The translations under genes were made by a program, and so were the position numbers. From the NCBI RefSeq assembly GCF_958979055.1, contig NC_084889.1, forward strand, positions 3,038,001-3,102,000: a stretch of DNA of 64,000 nt, written 5' to 3'. Below, piece by piece: positions 1 through 11,000 of this stretch (positions within the stretch are counted from its first letter, which is position 1; each line of letters starts with the position of its first letter). The notes under the pieces are model-generated. The model had not been told where the DNA came from and searched no databases. It saw nothing but the letters and a program-made list of their open reading frames with translations. The stretch comes from Alnus glutinosa. Lineage: Eukaryota > Streptophyta > Magnoliopsida > Fagales > Betulaceae.

Positions 1-75
1 TCTGAGTTCTGTACATCAAATTTGTTTAAGTACTCAATAGGAACTTCTGGAGCTGGCATTGACTCTGGTGGTTAA
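1..75 (+). CDS. Possible 3' end of an upstream coding sequence
   Basis: The first 75 bases are open in frame 1 and end in TAA, giving 24 codons that close with ...GTSGAGIDSGG. I do not recognise the protein. An open stretch this short could easily arise by chance, so it is listed only because it sits at the window edge and could be the last exon of a gene to the left. Confidence 0.2.
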   Translation, partial: SEFCTSNLFKYSIGTSGAGIDSGG

Positions 76-1011
76 ACATAAATATAGAAGCTGCAGAAGA
101 CAAATTTTGATAGTTGCAAGTGCATTAATTCATCGGCCAAGTCTGGCAGCCTGTGTATGTCAGAATACTAACCTATCGAGATAATGGCTGTGGACATGGT
201 GGACTCGATCGTTATCCAATTCGTTCTGCACAACAGAATTTTTAATTTTTTAATTCTTCAATTTTTTTTTAATTTTTTTTTGTACATCATCCGTATTATA
301 AGTTCCTCCCTCTTTCTCCAGTTGTATGTACTCCAAAAGAAAGAAAAAGGAAAGTGAAGATAAATCAACTCTTCTTTCATTGCTTTGGTGTGGTGAGTTT
401 ATAGTGATCATAAACTTGGAAAAAAGAAGGCCAGACCTCTCGCATGCAAATGTGGAGGTCTCTTTTTAATCAAGAGTCATGCTAACTGCTAAGGATGCTA
501 CAGATTTTTACTAGAAATTTCTTTATAAACTGAAACGACATTTTATAATTAGTGAATTGATTAAGCTAAAAAGTTATTTTGATGAGTTTACTATGAATGC
601 TTTTATAACTTTTCTTTCCAAATGATGTGCAGCACTACTTGATAAAGAACGACTTGTAGTGCAGTTGCATGGCACTACTTTAGGGCATTCACATCTGGTT
701 AGCTATCTTTTTATTCTATCTAAAATTCTGAATGCAGCCCTTCCAAAATTAACCACTCCGATTTATGCATCCTTACTTGGACGATCTAGGCTAGTGAAAT
801 ATCCGAAGGTGGTGGGGAAGCATGGTCGGACGACAACGAGCACGTGTTTCTTGGGTTTATGCGGTAGTTCAGGCGGTGGCCGTGAGCATTCGTTTCTGAT
901 GAGCACAGCATTGAGAGAGAAAGAGAGAGTAAAGAGAGTATATTTAAATGGTATAGAGAGAATAGATAATCTGACGTGCTGGATTATAGAATATACTACT
1001 ACTACTACTAT

Positions 1012-1045
<34 letters not shown>

Positions 1046-1243
1046 GCCAACTTGATCGTCTTTCTTAAGGCTGCAGACAACTAGCAAATAGAAACTCCAA
1101 AAGCAGAAGATGGTTTTTCTTTTTCCCTTTCTTTCTCAATGGTGAGAAGAACAGTAATGTTAAAATTTGAGCAGCATGGATCAGCGAATGACTGAGCTAA
1201 TACTTGTTCGAAAATCAGATTTCTGTTTGTTAATACAGACAGG
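76..1243. other. Intergenic DNA and 3' flank of copy A
   Basis: No gene is seen. The part nearest copy A (about 1110-1243) is its probable 3' UTR read on the minus strand. It is clearly similar to the matching stretch beyond the stop codon of copy C (about 35080-35153), sharing a pyrimidine-rich run, a 'ctttctcaatggtgagaa' block and an 'atttgagcagca' block. Confidence 0.6.
996..1045. repeat. Compound trinucleotide microsatellite (ACT)n(AAT)n
   Basis: About five ACT units are followed by about eleven TAA/AAT units. Open frames across it translate to isoleucine or threonine runs and are artefacts. Confidence 0.9.
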
Positions 1244-1845
1244 TTAATCAGATTTCGGTTTGCTAGTACGTTTTACAACAAATTGGTCAATAATCCTAAC
1301 AGTATGAAGTGGGTCCTGCTGTGCAACAGCTGCAATCCATTTGCTGGGGGTCTTTCTACGGTGACTCAATACCTTAGGTTTATCTTTTTGCTCCGTTTCC
1401 CATTTGGTATCCACCTCCCATTCCTTCGGGACCTGCATGTCAAACATACACTTTCATTCAAGACTAGGCTGGAACAACCCATTTGAACCAACCAATCGAT
1501 CTAAACTCCATGCTATATTTCTTACCTCATCAACGGCGAGGGTGAAAACTTGAAGATCACCATTGGGTTTGATATGGAATCGCGTGAATGCCTTGTAATC
1601 GGCAATCCTAAGAGAGGAGAAGGCCTCATCATAGTGCAAGTTAAACCAGTTGATGCAGACGTACAAGTAGCTCCCAAACACAAAGGAAACTGCGGGGGTT
1701 GACAAGACCCAGAAATAAAGGAAGACACAAGCGTAATAAATTATGGCACCCCATCGAGACATGGATTCCATCCCATTGGCGCAAATATTGCTCCGCGCCA
1801 CAGCCATGAGCTGACAGTAAATTTCATAAGAAGCATCAATAAATA

Positions 1846-2351
1846 TGTTGGTACAGTTTCCGGTATGGTGTGAATCTGCACGTTCCTTTGATGTTCCCCA
1901 CGCTTCTCAATGATTCTGCAAAACAACAAAAACTAGGGACCCTTCCGGGGGTCCCGCTCCGATGCCTAAGTTAGCTTCTGTGAGAGAAATAATGCTCTAT
2001 GCATAAAATTGAGACTTTCGTTTATACCTGGGGTATGGGCCTATTTATAGGCATAGAGGTGGAGTCAAACCTGGATTAGGACTCCTGCTCCTTATTGATC
2101 TAAAACTGCTGTCCGAGTTCTAATTGGACTTCAATCATTTACTAGACTTCTAATTGGATATCTTCTTAGACTTCCAATCTGATATCTTCTTAGACTTCTG
2201 ATCTGACATCTTCTTAGACTTCTGATCTGATATCTTCTTAGACCTCTGATGTGATCATTATTCTTATCTTATCATTATTCTTATATGTTTGGACCTATTT
2301 GACTTTTGAATCTTCTCTTTGGATCGGGTTGAGTGGGATTTATCCCCAACA
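1846..2351 (-). repeat. 3' LTR of the TR-GAG element
   Basis: This LTR is 506 bp, as is its partner. It contains four 24-bp tandem units at 2161-2256 (consensus near tcttcttagacttctgatct followed by gata). In the element sense these lie upstream of a TATA box at about 2041-2051, so they are probably U3 enhancer-like repeats. Confidence 0.93.
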
Positions 2352-2371
2352 GTTACCCCCCAATTCCCTTA
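2352..2371 (-). other. Polypurine tract of the TR-GAG element
   Basis: Just inside the 3' LTR the minus strand reads AAGGGAATTGGGGGGTAAC, a purine-rich run in the place expected for plus-strand priming. It ends four bases before the LTR. Confidence 0.65.
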
Positions 2372-2497
2372 TCCGAAGCTTGCTTGAATAATGGGAATTC
2401 CATGTCTAAGGAAACCCGATCTTTGTCTCCTTCTGAAAACCTGCTAACCTGCAAAACCCGAGGGTTAAATCCGACCCCCCGAGAAGTTTCTTCTTGC

Positions 2498-3450
2498 TCT
2501 TGGCTAGGACTGATCCGAGATGCTCCTTTCTCTCGGCTAGGACTGATCCGAGACTCTCGGCTAGGACTGATCCGAGAGTTTTCTTCTTGGTCTCGGCTAG
2601 GACTGATCCGAGACTCTCCTTCTCTGCTAGGATTGATCCGAGAAGTTTTTCTTGCTCTCGGCTAGGACTGATCCGAGAGGCTCCTTCTCGGCTAGGACTG
2701 ATCCGAGAAGTTTTTCTTGCTCTCGGCTAGGACTGATCCGAGAGGCTCCTTCTCGGCTATGACTGATCCGAGAAGTTGTTCTTGCTCTCGACTAGGACTG
2801 ATCCGAGAGGCTCCTTCTCGGCTAGGACTGATCCGAGAAGTTGTTCTTGATCTCGGCTAGGACTGATCCGAGAGGCTCCTTCTCGGCTAGGACTGATCCG
2901 AGAAGTTTTTCTTGCTCTCGGCTAGGACTGATCCGAGAGGCTCCTTCTCGGCTAGGACTGATCCGAGAAGTTGTTCTTGCTCTCGGCTAGGACTGATCCG
3001 AGAGGCTCCTTCTCGGCTAGGACTGATCCGAGAAGTTGTTCTTGCTCTCGGCTAGGACTGATCCGAGAGGCTCCTTCTCGGCTAGGACTGATCCGAGAAG
3101 TTTTTCTTGCTCTCGGCTAGGACTGATCCGAGAGGCTCCTTCTCGGCTAGGACTGATCCGAGAAGTTGTTCTTGCTCTCGGCTAGGACTGATCCGAGAGG
3201 CTCCTTCTCGGCTAGGACTGATCCGAGAAGTTTTTCTTGCTCTCGGCTAGGACTGGTCCGAGAGGCTCCTTCTCGGCTAGGACTGATCCGAGAAGTTGTT
3301 CTTGCTCTCGACTAGGACTGATCCGAGAGGCTCCTTCTCGGCTAGGACTGATCCGAGAGGCTCCTTCTCGGCTAGGACTGATCCGAGAAGTTGTTCTTGC
3401 TCTCGGCTAGAACTGATCCGAGACTCTCGGCTAGGACTGATCCGAGAGTT
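2498..3450. repeat. Tandem array of about 30 short hairpins inside the TR-GAG element
   Basis: The unit is TCTCGG, an 11-nt loop CTAGGACTGAT, then CCGAGA, so each copy is a 6-bp inverted repeat. I count about 30 copies. From about 2655 to 3300 two spacer types alternate (GGCTCCT and AGTTGTTCTTGC, the latter also with TTTTT), giving a higher-order period of about 65 bp. Both ends of the array are irregular. It lies between gag and the 3' LTR, where Tat/Ogre-type elements are known to carry variable tandem repeats. Open frames through it (ARTDPR repeats) are by-products. Confidence 0.92.
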
Positions 3451-3664
3451 TTTCCCTGCAAAAGAAACAACATCAACGGGTTCCTGGTCCTTAGACCGGG
3501 AACACTCCGATGCTTAAGTCAGCTTTATTCATTTATTCTGAAAATACTTATTCCCAAAATCTGGGGAATTTTCTGTCTAACCTGAATTAAAAATAAAAGT
3601 CTAGTTCTTTGCAAATATAAATACTAAAAAATAAAAGCAAGCCTGAAATTCCCGAGAGTCCTTT

Positions 3665-5152
3665 TTATGGGATCACGGGCAGATACTGCTGTTGCCTCGG
3701 CTCTCTATGCTGTGGGCTTCTGCTTCTTCGGTCCTCTCTTCTTTCTATGTCATCTCGGGGAGCATTCTCTTGATGCCTTTCGTCTAGCTGAGGACGGTCT
3801 CGGGGATAGTAATCCCGTGGCTGTTGATCTCGGGGCTGATAGTCCTGATGATTCCGAGGCCTGTTATTTCCTTGATGGTTCCGTCGCTCTCCCAAGAACC
3901 GAACCAACTTGCCATTCTTTTTGAATTCTTCTATTAACAACCTTAGGGTTACGCACCCCTCGGTGTAATGACCTGCTTGTTTATGAAAATCACAATACTT
4001 CCCTGCATTCCTATAAGGAGGATTACCTGGTATCTTTTGCGGTTCCCGAAACGCCGGATCTCTCTTGATCTCCATGAGGACTTCTGATATCTCGGCATTG
4101 AGAGGTGTAAAGTTGTAATCTTTGAACTTCTTTACCTGTCTCTGCTCTTCCCAATCAGCTTTCTTGAGTTCTTTCCTTTTCTTTTCTGGGGCTGTCTCTC
4201 GAGGTAGTCTAGAACTGGCCATAGACTTCAGCGTCTCTTCCTGATTGATGAATTCTTCTACCTTATCCATGAGGCCCTGCAAGGTACTCGGTTGCTTCCG
4301 GATCAACTTCTTCATCAAAGGCTCCTCGGGTGAAATTCCCTGATAAATGGCAGCAAAAATCATATCCTCGGTCGGATCTTCGACCGTAGCCTTCTCTCGG
4401 TTGAACCGAGCCATAAACTCCTTAAGACTCTCATTGCCTTGCTGGTGCAATGATAGCAAATATCCCGAAGGCTTCTTCCTTGTCCGGAAAGCCAAGAACT
4501 CCGTTAGGAATATCTTGGACAATTCCTTGAACTGATCAACGGAATTCGGGGGCAGCTTCCTGAACCAGTCTCGGGCATTCCCCGAAAGAGTAAGAGGGAA
4601 GGCCCGACATGCTACTTCATCGGGTGTCCCGTGAAGGTCTAGATGAGCTTTGAAATTCTCTAGGTGATCCAAGGGATCTCTGTCTCCTGCATAACTTAGA
4701 ATTTGGGGTACCTTAAACTTATCGGGAAGCTGATAGTCTGCCACCCGTCTGGTGAAGGGTGAGTCTGTACCCATTAGGAGCTTGTCCACCATTACGGATC
4801 TGCCTTTGTCCTTTCTTTCCATCTCCATGTACGTGCACCTTCTCTCCAGCTCGGCAATAATTCTGCTCAGATCTCCTTGGCGGTCATCCTCCCTCCGAGG
4901 ATTAATGTTGCTATTGTGATCTTCTTCCTCACGCTCATCCCTGTTCATCTCGGGATTGGGCTGTCTCGTCCTCATGCGTAACAATTCTGCATTTAAGTCT
5001 TCAATCTGGGCTTCCAACGCTGCTATGCGATCTTGATCTCCACCCCCCGGGGGAGGGTTCGGTGGAGGCTGCAAATTATTCTGAATAGCCGGTTCCTGTG
5101 GGGCCACGGGCTGTCGATTGGTCTGGCTTCCGGAACGTGTGTTCATCACCAT
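3665..5152 (-). CDS. gag: Retrotransposon Gag polyprotein (gag only)
   Basis: The predicted protein has 495 residues. The frame is open further upstream into the LTR, but the first Met after the primer binding site (MVMNTRSGS) is the natural start. The order is a basic N-terminus, a proline-rich stretch, a coiled-coil-like region (RIAALEAQIEDLNAELL), then the retrotransposon gag domain (from about residue 150, including GDRDPLDHLENFKAHL, WFRKLPPNS and QQGNESLKEFMARFN). Near the C-terminus is a CHHC zinc-knuckle variant (CDFHKQAGHYTEGC), followed by a tail rich in Arg, Gln, Asp and Pro. It would form the virus-like particle and package element RNA. No stop or frameshift interrupts it. The frame ends at 3665 with no pol frame after it. 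Confidence 0.9.
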   Translation of the reverse strand: MVMNTRSGSQTNRQPVAPQEPAIQNNLQPPPNPPPGGGDQDRIAALEAQIEDLNAELLRMRTRQPNPEMNRDEREEEDHNSNINPRREDDRQGDLSRIIAELERRCTYMEMERKDKGRSVMVDKLLMGTDSPFTRRVADYQLPDKFKVPQILSYAGDRDPLDHLENFKAHLDLHGTPDEVACRAFPLTLSGNARDWFRKLPPNSVDQFKELSKIFLTEFLAFRTRKKPSGYLLSLHQQGNESLKEFMARFNREKATVEDPTEDMIFAAIYQGISPEEPLMKKLIRKQPSTLQGLMDKVEEFINQEETLKSMASSRLPRETAPEKKRKELKKADWEEQRQVKKFKDYNFTPLNAEISEVLMEIKRDPAFREPQKIPGNPPYRNAGKYCDFHKQAGHYTEGCVTLRLLIEEFKKNGKLVRFLGERRNHQGNNRPRNHQDYQPRDQQPRDYYPRDRPQLDERHQENAPRDDIERREDRRSRSPQHREPRQQQYLPVIP

Positions 5153-5194
5153 GCTGGATCTTCTTTTTCTTTTATGAGGAACGAATAATCGTTT

Positions 5195-5211
5195 CCCACA
5201 GACGGCGCCAA
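5195..5211 (-). other. Primer binding site of the TR-GAG element
   Basis: Two bases after the 5' LTR the minus strand reads TTGGCGCCGTCTGTGGG. TGGCGCC-type sites occur in plant Tat/Ogre-like Ty3/gypsy elements and pair with the 3' end of a tRNA. I cannot name the tRNA with certainty. Confidence 0.7.
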
Positions 5212-5213
5212 AC

Positions 5214-5719
5214 TGTTGGTACAGTTTCCGGTATGGTGTGAATCTGCACGTTCCTTTGATGTTCCCCACGCTTCTCAATGATTCTGCAAAACAACAAAAA
5301 CTAGGGACCCTTCCGGGGGTCCCGCTCCGATGCCTAAGTTAGCTTCTGTGAGAGAAATAATGCTCTATGCATAAAATTGAGACTTTCGTTTATACCTGGG
5401 GTATGGGCCTATTTATAGGCATAGAGGTGGAGTCAAACCTGGATTAGGACTCCTGCTCCTTATTGATCTAGAACTGCTGTCCGAGTTCTAATTGGACTTC
5501 AATCATTTACTAGACTTCTAATTGGATATCTTCTTAGACTTCCAATCTGATATCTTCTTAGACTTCTGATCTGACATCTTCTTAGACTTCTGATCTGATA
5601 TCTTCTTAGACCTCTGATGTGATCATTATTCTTATCTTATCATTATTCTTATCTGTTTGGACCTATTTGACTTTTGAATCTTCTCTTTGGATCGGGTTGA
5701 GTGGGATTTATCCCCAACA
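5214..5719 (-). repeat. 5' LTR of the TR-GAG element
   Basis: It is 506 bp and nearly identical to the copy at 1846-2351. It carries the same four 24-bp units at 5529-5624 and the same TATA box. As the upstream LTR in the element sense, it would drive transcription of the gag RNA. Confidence 0.93.
5409..5419 (-). promoter_or_regulatory. TATA box in the 5' LTR
   Basis: On the minus strand the LTR contains CCTATAAATAGG, a strong plant TATA box inside a short palindrome. Transcription should start about 30 bp further along, near 5380, which would set the U3/R border. The start site is inferred. Confidence 0.7.
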
Positions 5720-5724
5720 AAATA

Positions 5725-6384
5725 TTTCTGGAACAAGGAGATCAGCGTTTCGCCCTTCTTACTGTAGAGAAATACGGTGTCCAAATATTAGGAACAACCG
5801 ATTCTCAAGTAGTGCAACAAAGTTACACTAGTCCAAGGACTCACAACCAAAAATAAAAGAGAGATCAAAACTAAATGGAAAATGTACTTCTTATTTATGA
5901 AATAATACAACAATAAAAAAAACTTGGGTTGGATAACACTTGCACAAGATAGAAGAAGGTTTTTGTGGGATATGATGGAATGAGAGACTTGGAAGCATGC
6001 TTAGGGTATATATAAGGGTTAGGGAAGGGTTCTAGAGTATTCTTACACTTAACTTAAGAAGATAAGCATGACTTTTCATGTGACCAAGGAAGAACAACGA
6101 ATTTGTACATGAAATGATAATAAAGTTCCTTGGGAAAGTATAAGATTGTATTGAAAGATGAAGTGGGTTGAAATTGTTGAATGAGGGTAGTGATGGTTAG
6201 ATGACCAAGGTAGAAGATGGTAGGGTGGAAAGGTTAAGAAGGAAAGAATGACATGTGTCATCCATCATGTGTAAGTGAGTCCCTCCACATTTAAAATTAC
6301 ATTAATTCCTCACTACATCACTCAAAATAAGAAAATTAATAACTGTGGATTCTAGAAAATACACTTTTAAAATTTAACACTTAC
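5725..6384. other. Remainder of copy A intron 13
   Basis: This AT-rich intron sequence lies between exon 13 and the retrotransposon. No further coding similarity is seen. The donor of exon 13 is CCAGAG|GTAAGT on the minus strand. Confidence 0.75.
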
Positions 6385-6621
6385 CTCTGGCACATCAAAT
6401 GCAGACATGAGATACTTGATACCTGCCGGATAAAGGCCAAATGTCCATTGTTTTATATGAGCTAGAATGCGAGATGGTACTGGAAAGTGCCGAGGAAATA
6501 CCGATCGGTACCACCAATATAAAGAGTCATAGCCTGATCAAGAAAACATATAGTTATATGTTTTGAGATTTTTTTCTTTCTCGATCCTGTCACTCAAGTA
6601 AGAGATCCTTAATCAACCCAT

Positions 6622-6623
<2 letters not shown>

Positions 6624-6651
<28 letters not shown>
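6624..6651. repeat. (GT)n(AT)n microsatellite
   Basis: A GT run passes into an AT run within intron 12 of copy A. Confidence 0.85.
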
Positions 6652-6653
<2 letters not shown>

Positions 6654-7179
6654 GATTGTGACATAAATCGATCGATTTTACCTTATATAATTAAAGTGTG
6701 ATGAAAAGTGAAAACGTTGTTTGAATGTAACGTTAACGCATATATGAGATAAAATAAGGAAAAACTTGCCTGAAGTTGCTAGTAGTCTATGCCGGACAAA
6801 CGTCTCAACAACCAGTTCCAAAGCCAGCATAAGAACTAGAGCTACGGCCAGGTGCGCACAAACATGGAGAATTCCGATGATTACACGTGTCCTCCATGAT
6901 ACTTTGGAGGGAACAAATGCAATTGCTATAATCTGCAGTAGTATAGCACCTCCTAGAGACACATAAGAGTGCTCCAGCATGTATATGAAAGCACTCCACA
7001 ATGTGCCAGAGAAACTCCACAAGAAACCCGAGAGTGAATCTACTTGACAGATGTGATCAAGCTTACACTAAAGATAGACAAACAAACAAACAAAATTAAA
7101 CTTTATAGGCGGCCTGTTTAAGTTCATAAGTTGTTTCAATTCAAGAGATTTATAAAGAGAGGGTCCTAATTAATTTGAA

Positions 7180-8043
7180 TAAGGAAAAATATAAAACATC
7201 TTCTTGCAGCTGAGTAATCGCGATTTTAATTTACTCAGTTTTTTAAATCTTAATTTTAACTTCTTTTAAGTTTTTCACCTTTCTCCCTTCATAATCGCCC
7301 AAAACTGCTTACGTGGCATTAAACGGGTTAATGCATAAGCAATTTTGTATATGCATGATTCAAAACAATATATAATTTTTACTTTATTCAAAAAAAAAGA
7401 AGAACCAAAAAAGAAGAAGAAAGATAGATGGAGTGGCCATTGAGCAACGGGGGTTGCTCATGTGACCACCCCAACGAAAGGGTGGCTCGTGCGGCCACCT
7501 TAACTAAAGTGTGGCTCGTGCGATTAACTCAAACAAAGTAATGACTTACACTGCCACTCTAAACATGTAGGATGAAGTCAACCCCTTTGATTGGGGTGGC
7601 CGTGTGAGTCACCACCTAGTTGGGGTGGCTGCACAAGCTACCCTTTTATTATAATAAAACATGACTATATATATCTTGTGTGACCAACCCAAACAAAGTG
7701 ATGGTTTATGCAATCTCGTACCCCAAAAACAGGGGGTGAAGTCAACCCTTTGATTGGGGTGGCCATGTGAGCCACCGCCTCTAGTTGGGGTGGCTGTGCA
7801 AGCTCTCCTTTTATTAAGGGGTGGCTCCTCCACCTCTCTCGCTGATTTTTTTTTTGTTTTGTTTTGTTTTTTTAATAAAATTAAAAAAATATATATATAT
7901 ATATATATAACTGATGTGGAAAAGGTGGCTACCTGGAGCATTTTTGGACGGAACGAGGAAAGGGGAAAATACAAAAAACTGAAGAAGTTAAAAATCGAGA
8001 AAGTAAATTAAAATCGCAGGAAATTATTGTATATTTTCCCTTA
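7180..8043. mobile_element. Foldback (MITE-like) element filling intron 11 of copy A
   Basis: The two ends form a long imperfect inverted repeat: TAAGGAAAAATATAAAA at the left pairs with the reverse of ATATTTTCCCTTA at the right, and both arms continue through a 'cgattttaatttac' block for about 140 bp. The middle holds several GGGGTGGC / GCCACCCC blocks that are themselves palindromic. A target duplication is not clear. It occupies 864 of the 1012 bp of intron 11. No transposase is present. Confidence 0.7.
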
Positions 8044-11000
8044 GAATAATCATATGATCGGAGGAGAGCAGAAATTTACCTGTGGGAACATGGAAAAGAC
8101 TAATATAAAATATATAATGCCACCCATAAAATCAAATTGCCAATTCTCCCTTCGGAAATTCTTAATATTTCGTTTGGCAAGCTGCACGAAATCAATATGA
8201 ACACCAATCAAAATGGAATGCTATAATTAAGATGTCAAAAATGGAAAAAGAGAAAATAAATGTGATCAGCTTGCAGAAGCATATACGTACCGTTCTTGAT
8301 AACTTGAAAGAAGGATAAGCGGATTCAAGCTTGTAGGAGACTCCATGAGATTGAGTAAAATCACGAAAGACATGGGTGGGATGCGCAAATGCTCCACCAC
8401 AACCATTTACAAGTAGATGTTGCGCATAAACCGACTTGGAATCTGGAAGCTGCTCCGAGCTGTGGCGCATATAGTGATGTATGTCCCCAGCAATTCGAAG
8501 CTTACACCTTTCTTTCAAAATCCCACATATCAGCTCTGACACCAAATTATTATTTCTCGAACCACCATTTTCGTACCACTCAACAAGCCAATCCGGTTGG
8601 TGTGTCATGATGATCACACTCTCTTTCCCTCCAACCTTTATTAATTAATTACCCAATTAAAGTCATCATCAACGACCCAGAAATTAAAGTTCCAAAAAAG
8701 CTAGAAGATAAAATTCAATTAAATTAAAATTAAATACCGTGTCCCTGGCTAGTTTTGAAAAGAAATGGAATTGATCCCTGTCGATATCGGCGTCCAGTGC
8801 AAGATCAAGACCAAATACCCACCATCCTTTAGGAAGCTGCAAAGCAAAATAACTCTTCTTCTGAGGCATAAACCACCCCCCCAGCCATGCACCTCTTATG
8901 GCATATATTCCCCATAAAGGTACGAAGCCCATCAAACCAATCTGTCACGCCAAAAGAAATTAAATATATCAATTATATAAATAATTAGTCAGTTTCCAAG
9001 AACCCCTCGATCTCTTGTTGTGGGTGAAAATTAAGAACCAACTTCAGAAGAGGGTCAAGCTAAAAATTAAGACCAATTACGTACGTACCATGGTTTCCGG
9101 GAATAATAAAACACTGAGGTCCATCACCAGGCACCGCCGCCGCATCCTTGGCAATGGGCGGCTGAAGGGCATACTCGAAAGGACGAAAGAGGCGCCTCTC
9201 ATAGGTGAACTCCGACGGATTAGGATACCTATAAATTATAATAGAAGCAAAATTTTACGACTTAAACATGTTTTACAAAAATAGCATATGACCATATATA
9301 TATATATATATTGATATTAATTAGTATGTAGTAACGCTACACACAATGAGAAATTTATAGCTAGCAGACCAAAATTTAAATTGCATACAATTTCTTCTGC
9401 TCGACTGCGAAAATTTAACTTAATTTAGATTGCAGCTCATACATTTTAATGCAACTTAAAACAAAAATATATAAAAATACACAAAATACATAGTCGTATT
9501 ATTAATGATCTTATTAATTATAACAATGGGTTCTTTGAACACTATCAATAATCCTTGAAAAGTATCCCCTCTTTAAGTAAGTGAATATTGTTGATGATGA
9601 TTCGGTTATCTCGTAATGATAATTTGTCGCCTAAGGAATGACTGTCCTTAATTATTATGAGATATTGGACATGAGTTTGTGAAATATATTTAGCTCAAAT
9701 TAGAGGTCTTACGAAACTGTTTGAAGATGAACAATTTCTAGTAGCATATATTCAAAACTCATAGACAATTAATTAGACAAAGAGTTAATCAAAGAATCTA
9801 TATTCTGTATTTTGTGGCTAAGATGGCTCAAACAGTACTTTAAATATATTTGTTCCCATTGTGATTTTGCTCACGGGAGATAGCAGATTGAGTTTCATTA
9901 TGTGTGAGGGATTTAGACAGTACGTAGATCGAACATGTGTATTAATGCTCTAATAGCAAGCACCACCAATTTACGCATATCCCTAGCAAGTGTTAAGGTA
10001 AGATTAGAAGTAACATAAATTTCTTACAAATTAGTTTGTATGAAATTCATACAAATCAATTAACATGTGTCCTTTTGAACAAATTAAGTCAAAATATGAA
10101 TTAGTTAAAATTTCAAAGTGTCAAAATATGAATTATGAATAAAAAATATTCAACTTACGCAAGATCCCCTCCAATGAGCAGTAAGTTTCCACGTGGTAAG
10201 TCAAGCTCTGAATTACTAGTACTAGTGCAACGAATGGAAGGCTGAGCAAGTAGGCGTGCGACAGTATAGGTTGAGTTCCCACCATCCCCAGTATCAGCCA
10301 TGAAATCAAACCATAGTTCTACCTCTTTACTAAATTGATCATATAAAAAATCGCCTTGTTGGGCTCCATCTTGAAACTGATTCGTTGCTGCCTGATCGAA
10401 AATGGGAGAAAGGGCCGGGGAAGATATGTAAAAAGATATCAAAACATTATGATGCAAAACCAGATAGTTTATCTTTTCCCTACAAAAACTACAAGGAGCT
10501 CATTAATTATCATTAGATCGAGGATATAAGAATTGAAGAGAGATCGAGTACTTATTTTATCATCTAGCTAGATCATAAAAGAAAATAAACATATATACTT
10601 AATTGGAAATTAGAATTAATACAACTGAATTAGTTTGTGATACCTGCAATATCCGCATGTCAAAGCGACCTAGGAAGATATTTACTGATACCATGAGGTC
10701 GAAAACAGTCTTATACAGATCAGCTGATGTTCTGCATCAACTTGAAAATCTAATTATATAACAAATCCGGCCACCCTCCAAAAAGAGAGAACTTTTTTGG
10801 TGGGGGGCAAAGAAATAACAAGAAAAGATGAGATCGAGGAGATATACAATACGTACGTACCCTGAATACCAGGGAACCATATCTAAGAAATCAGGCTTCT
10901 TATGATTTTCCTTCTTCTCGTATTCTTTGCCGTCTGACCTGAGCAAATTAAAGAGCTTAGAGAACACTGATCATCAGTCCAGGCAATCAGCTTGAGGTCA

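Larger units (their letters stand above)
1846..5719 (-). mobile_element. Gag-only LTR retrotransposon (TR-GAG type), complete with target duplication
   Basis: Two 506-bp direct repeats (1846-2351 and 5214-5719) begin TGTTGG and end CCAACA. They are flanked by the 5-bp duplication AAATA at 1841-1845 and 5720-5724. The interior holds one gag ORF on the minus strand and no protease, reverse transcriptase, RNase H or integrase. The LTRs differ at only two sites that I could find (near 2101/5469 and 2285/5653), so insertion is recent. The gag fold and the CHHC knuckle are of Ty3/gypsy type. Gag-only elements under 4 kb are known in plants as TR-GAG and depend on pol from an autonomous partner. It lies in intron 13 of copy A, in the same orientation as that gene. 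Confidence 0.93.

Noticed and set aside
763..1084. Frames with long Ile or Thr runs
   Set aside because: Translations of the trinucleotide microsatellite.
2498..3450. The regular spaced repeats look like a CRISPR array
   Set aside because: Spacers are only two recurring types rather than unique sequences, there are no cas genes, and the array lies inside a plant LTR retrotransposon.
2333..3517. Open frames through the hairpin array encoding ARTDPR/LGLIRD repeats
   Set aside because: They follow from the tandem repeat, break at its irregular units, and are on the strand opposite to gag.
3667..3924. Plus-strand frame opposite gag
   Set aside because: Shadow of the gag C-terminal tail.
5153..5278. 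Gag start at the upstream Met inside the LTR
   Set aside because: Those 42 codons run through the LTR and primer binding site; the Met at 5152 follows the primer site.
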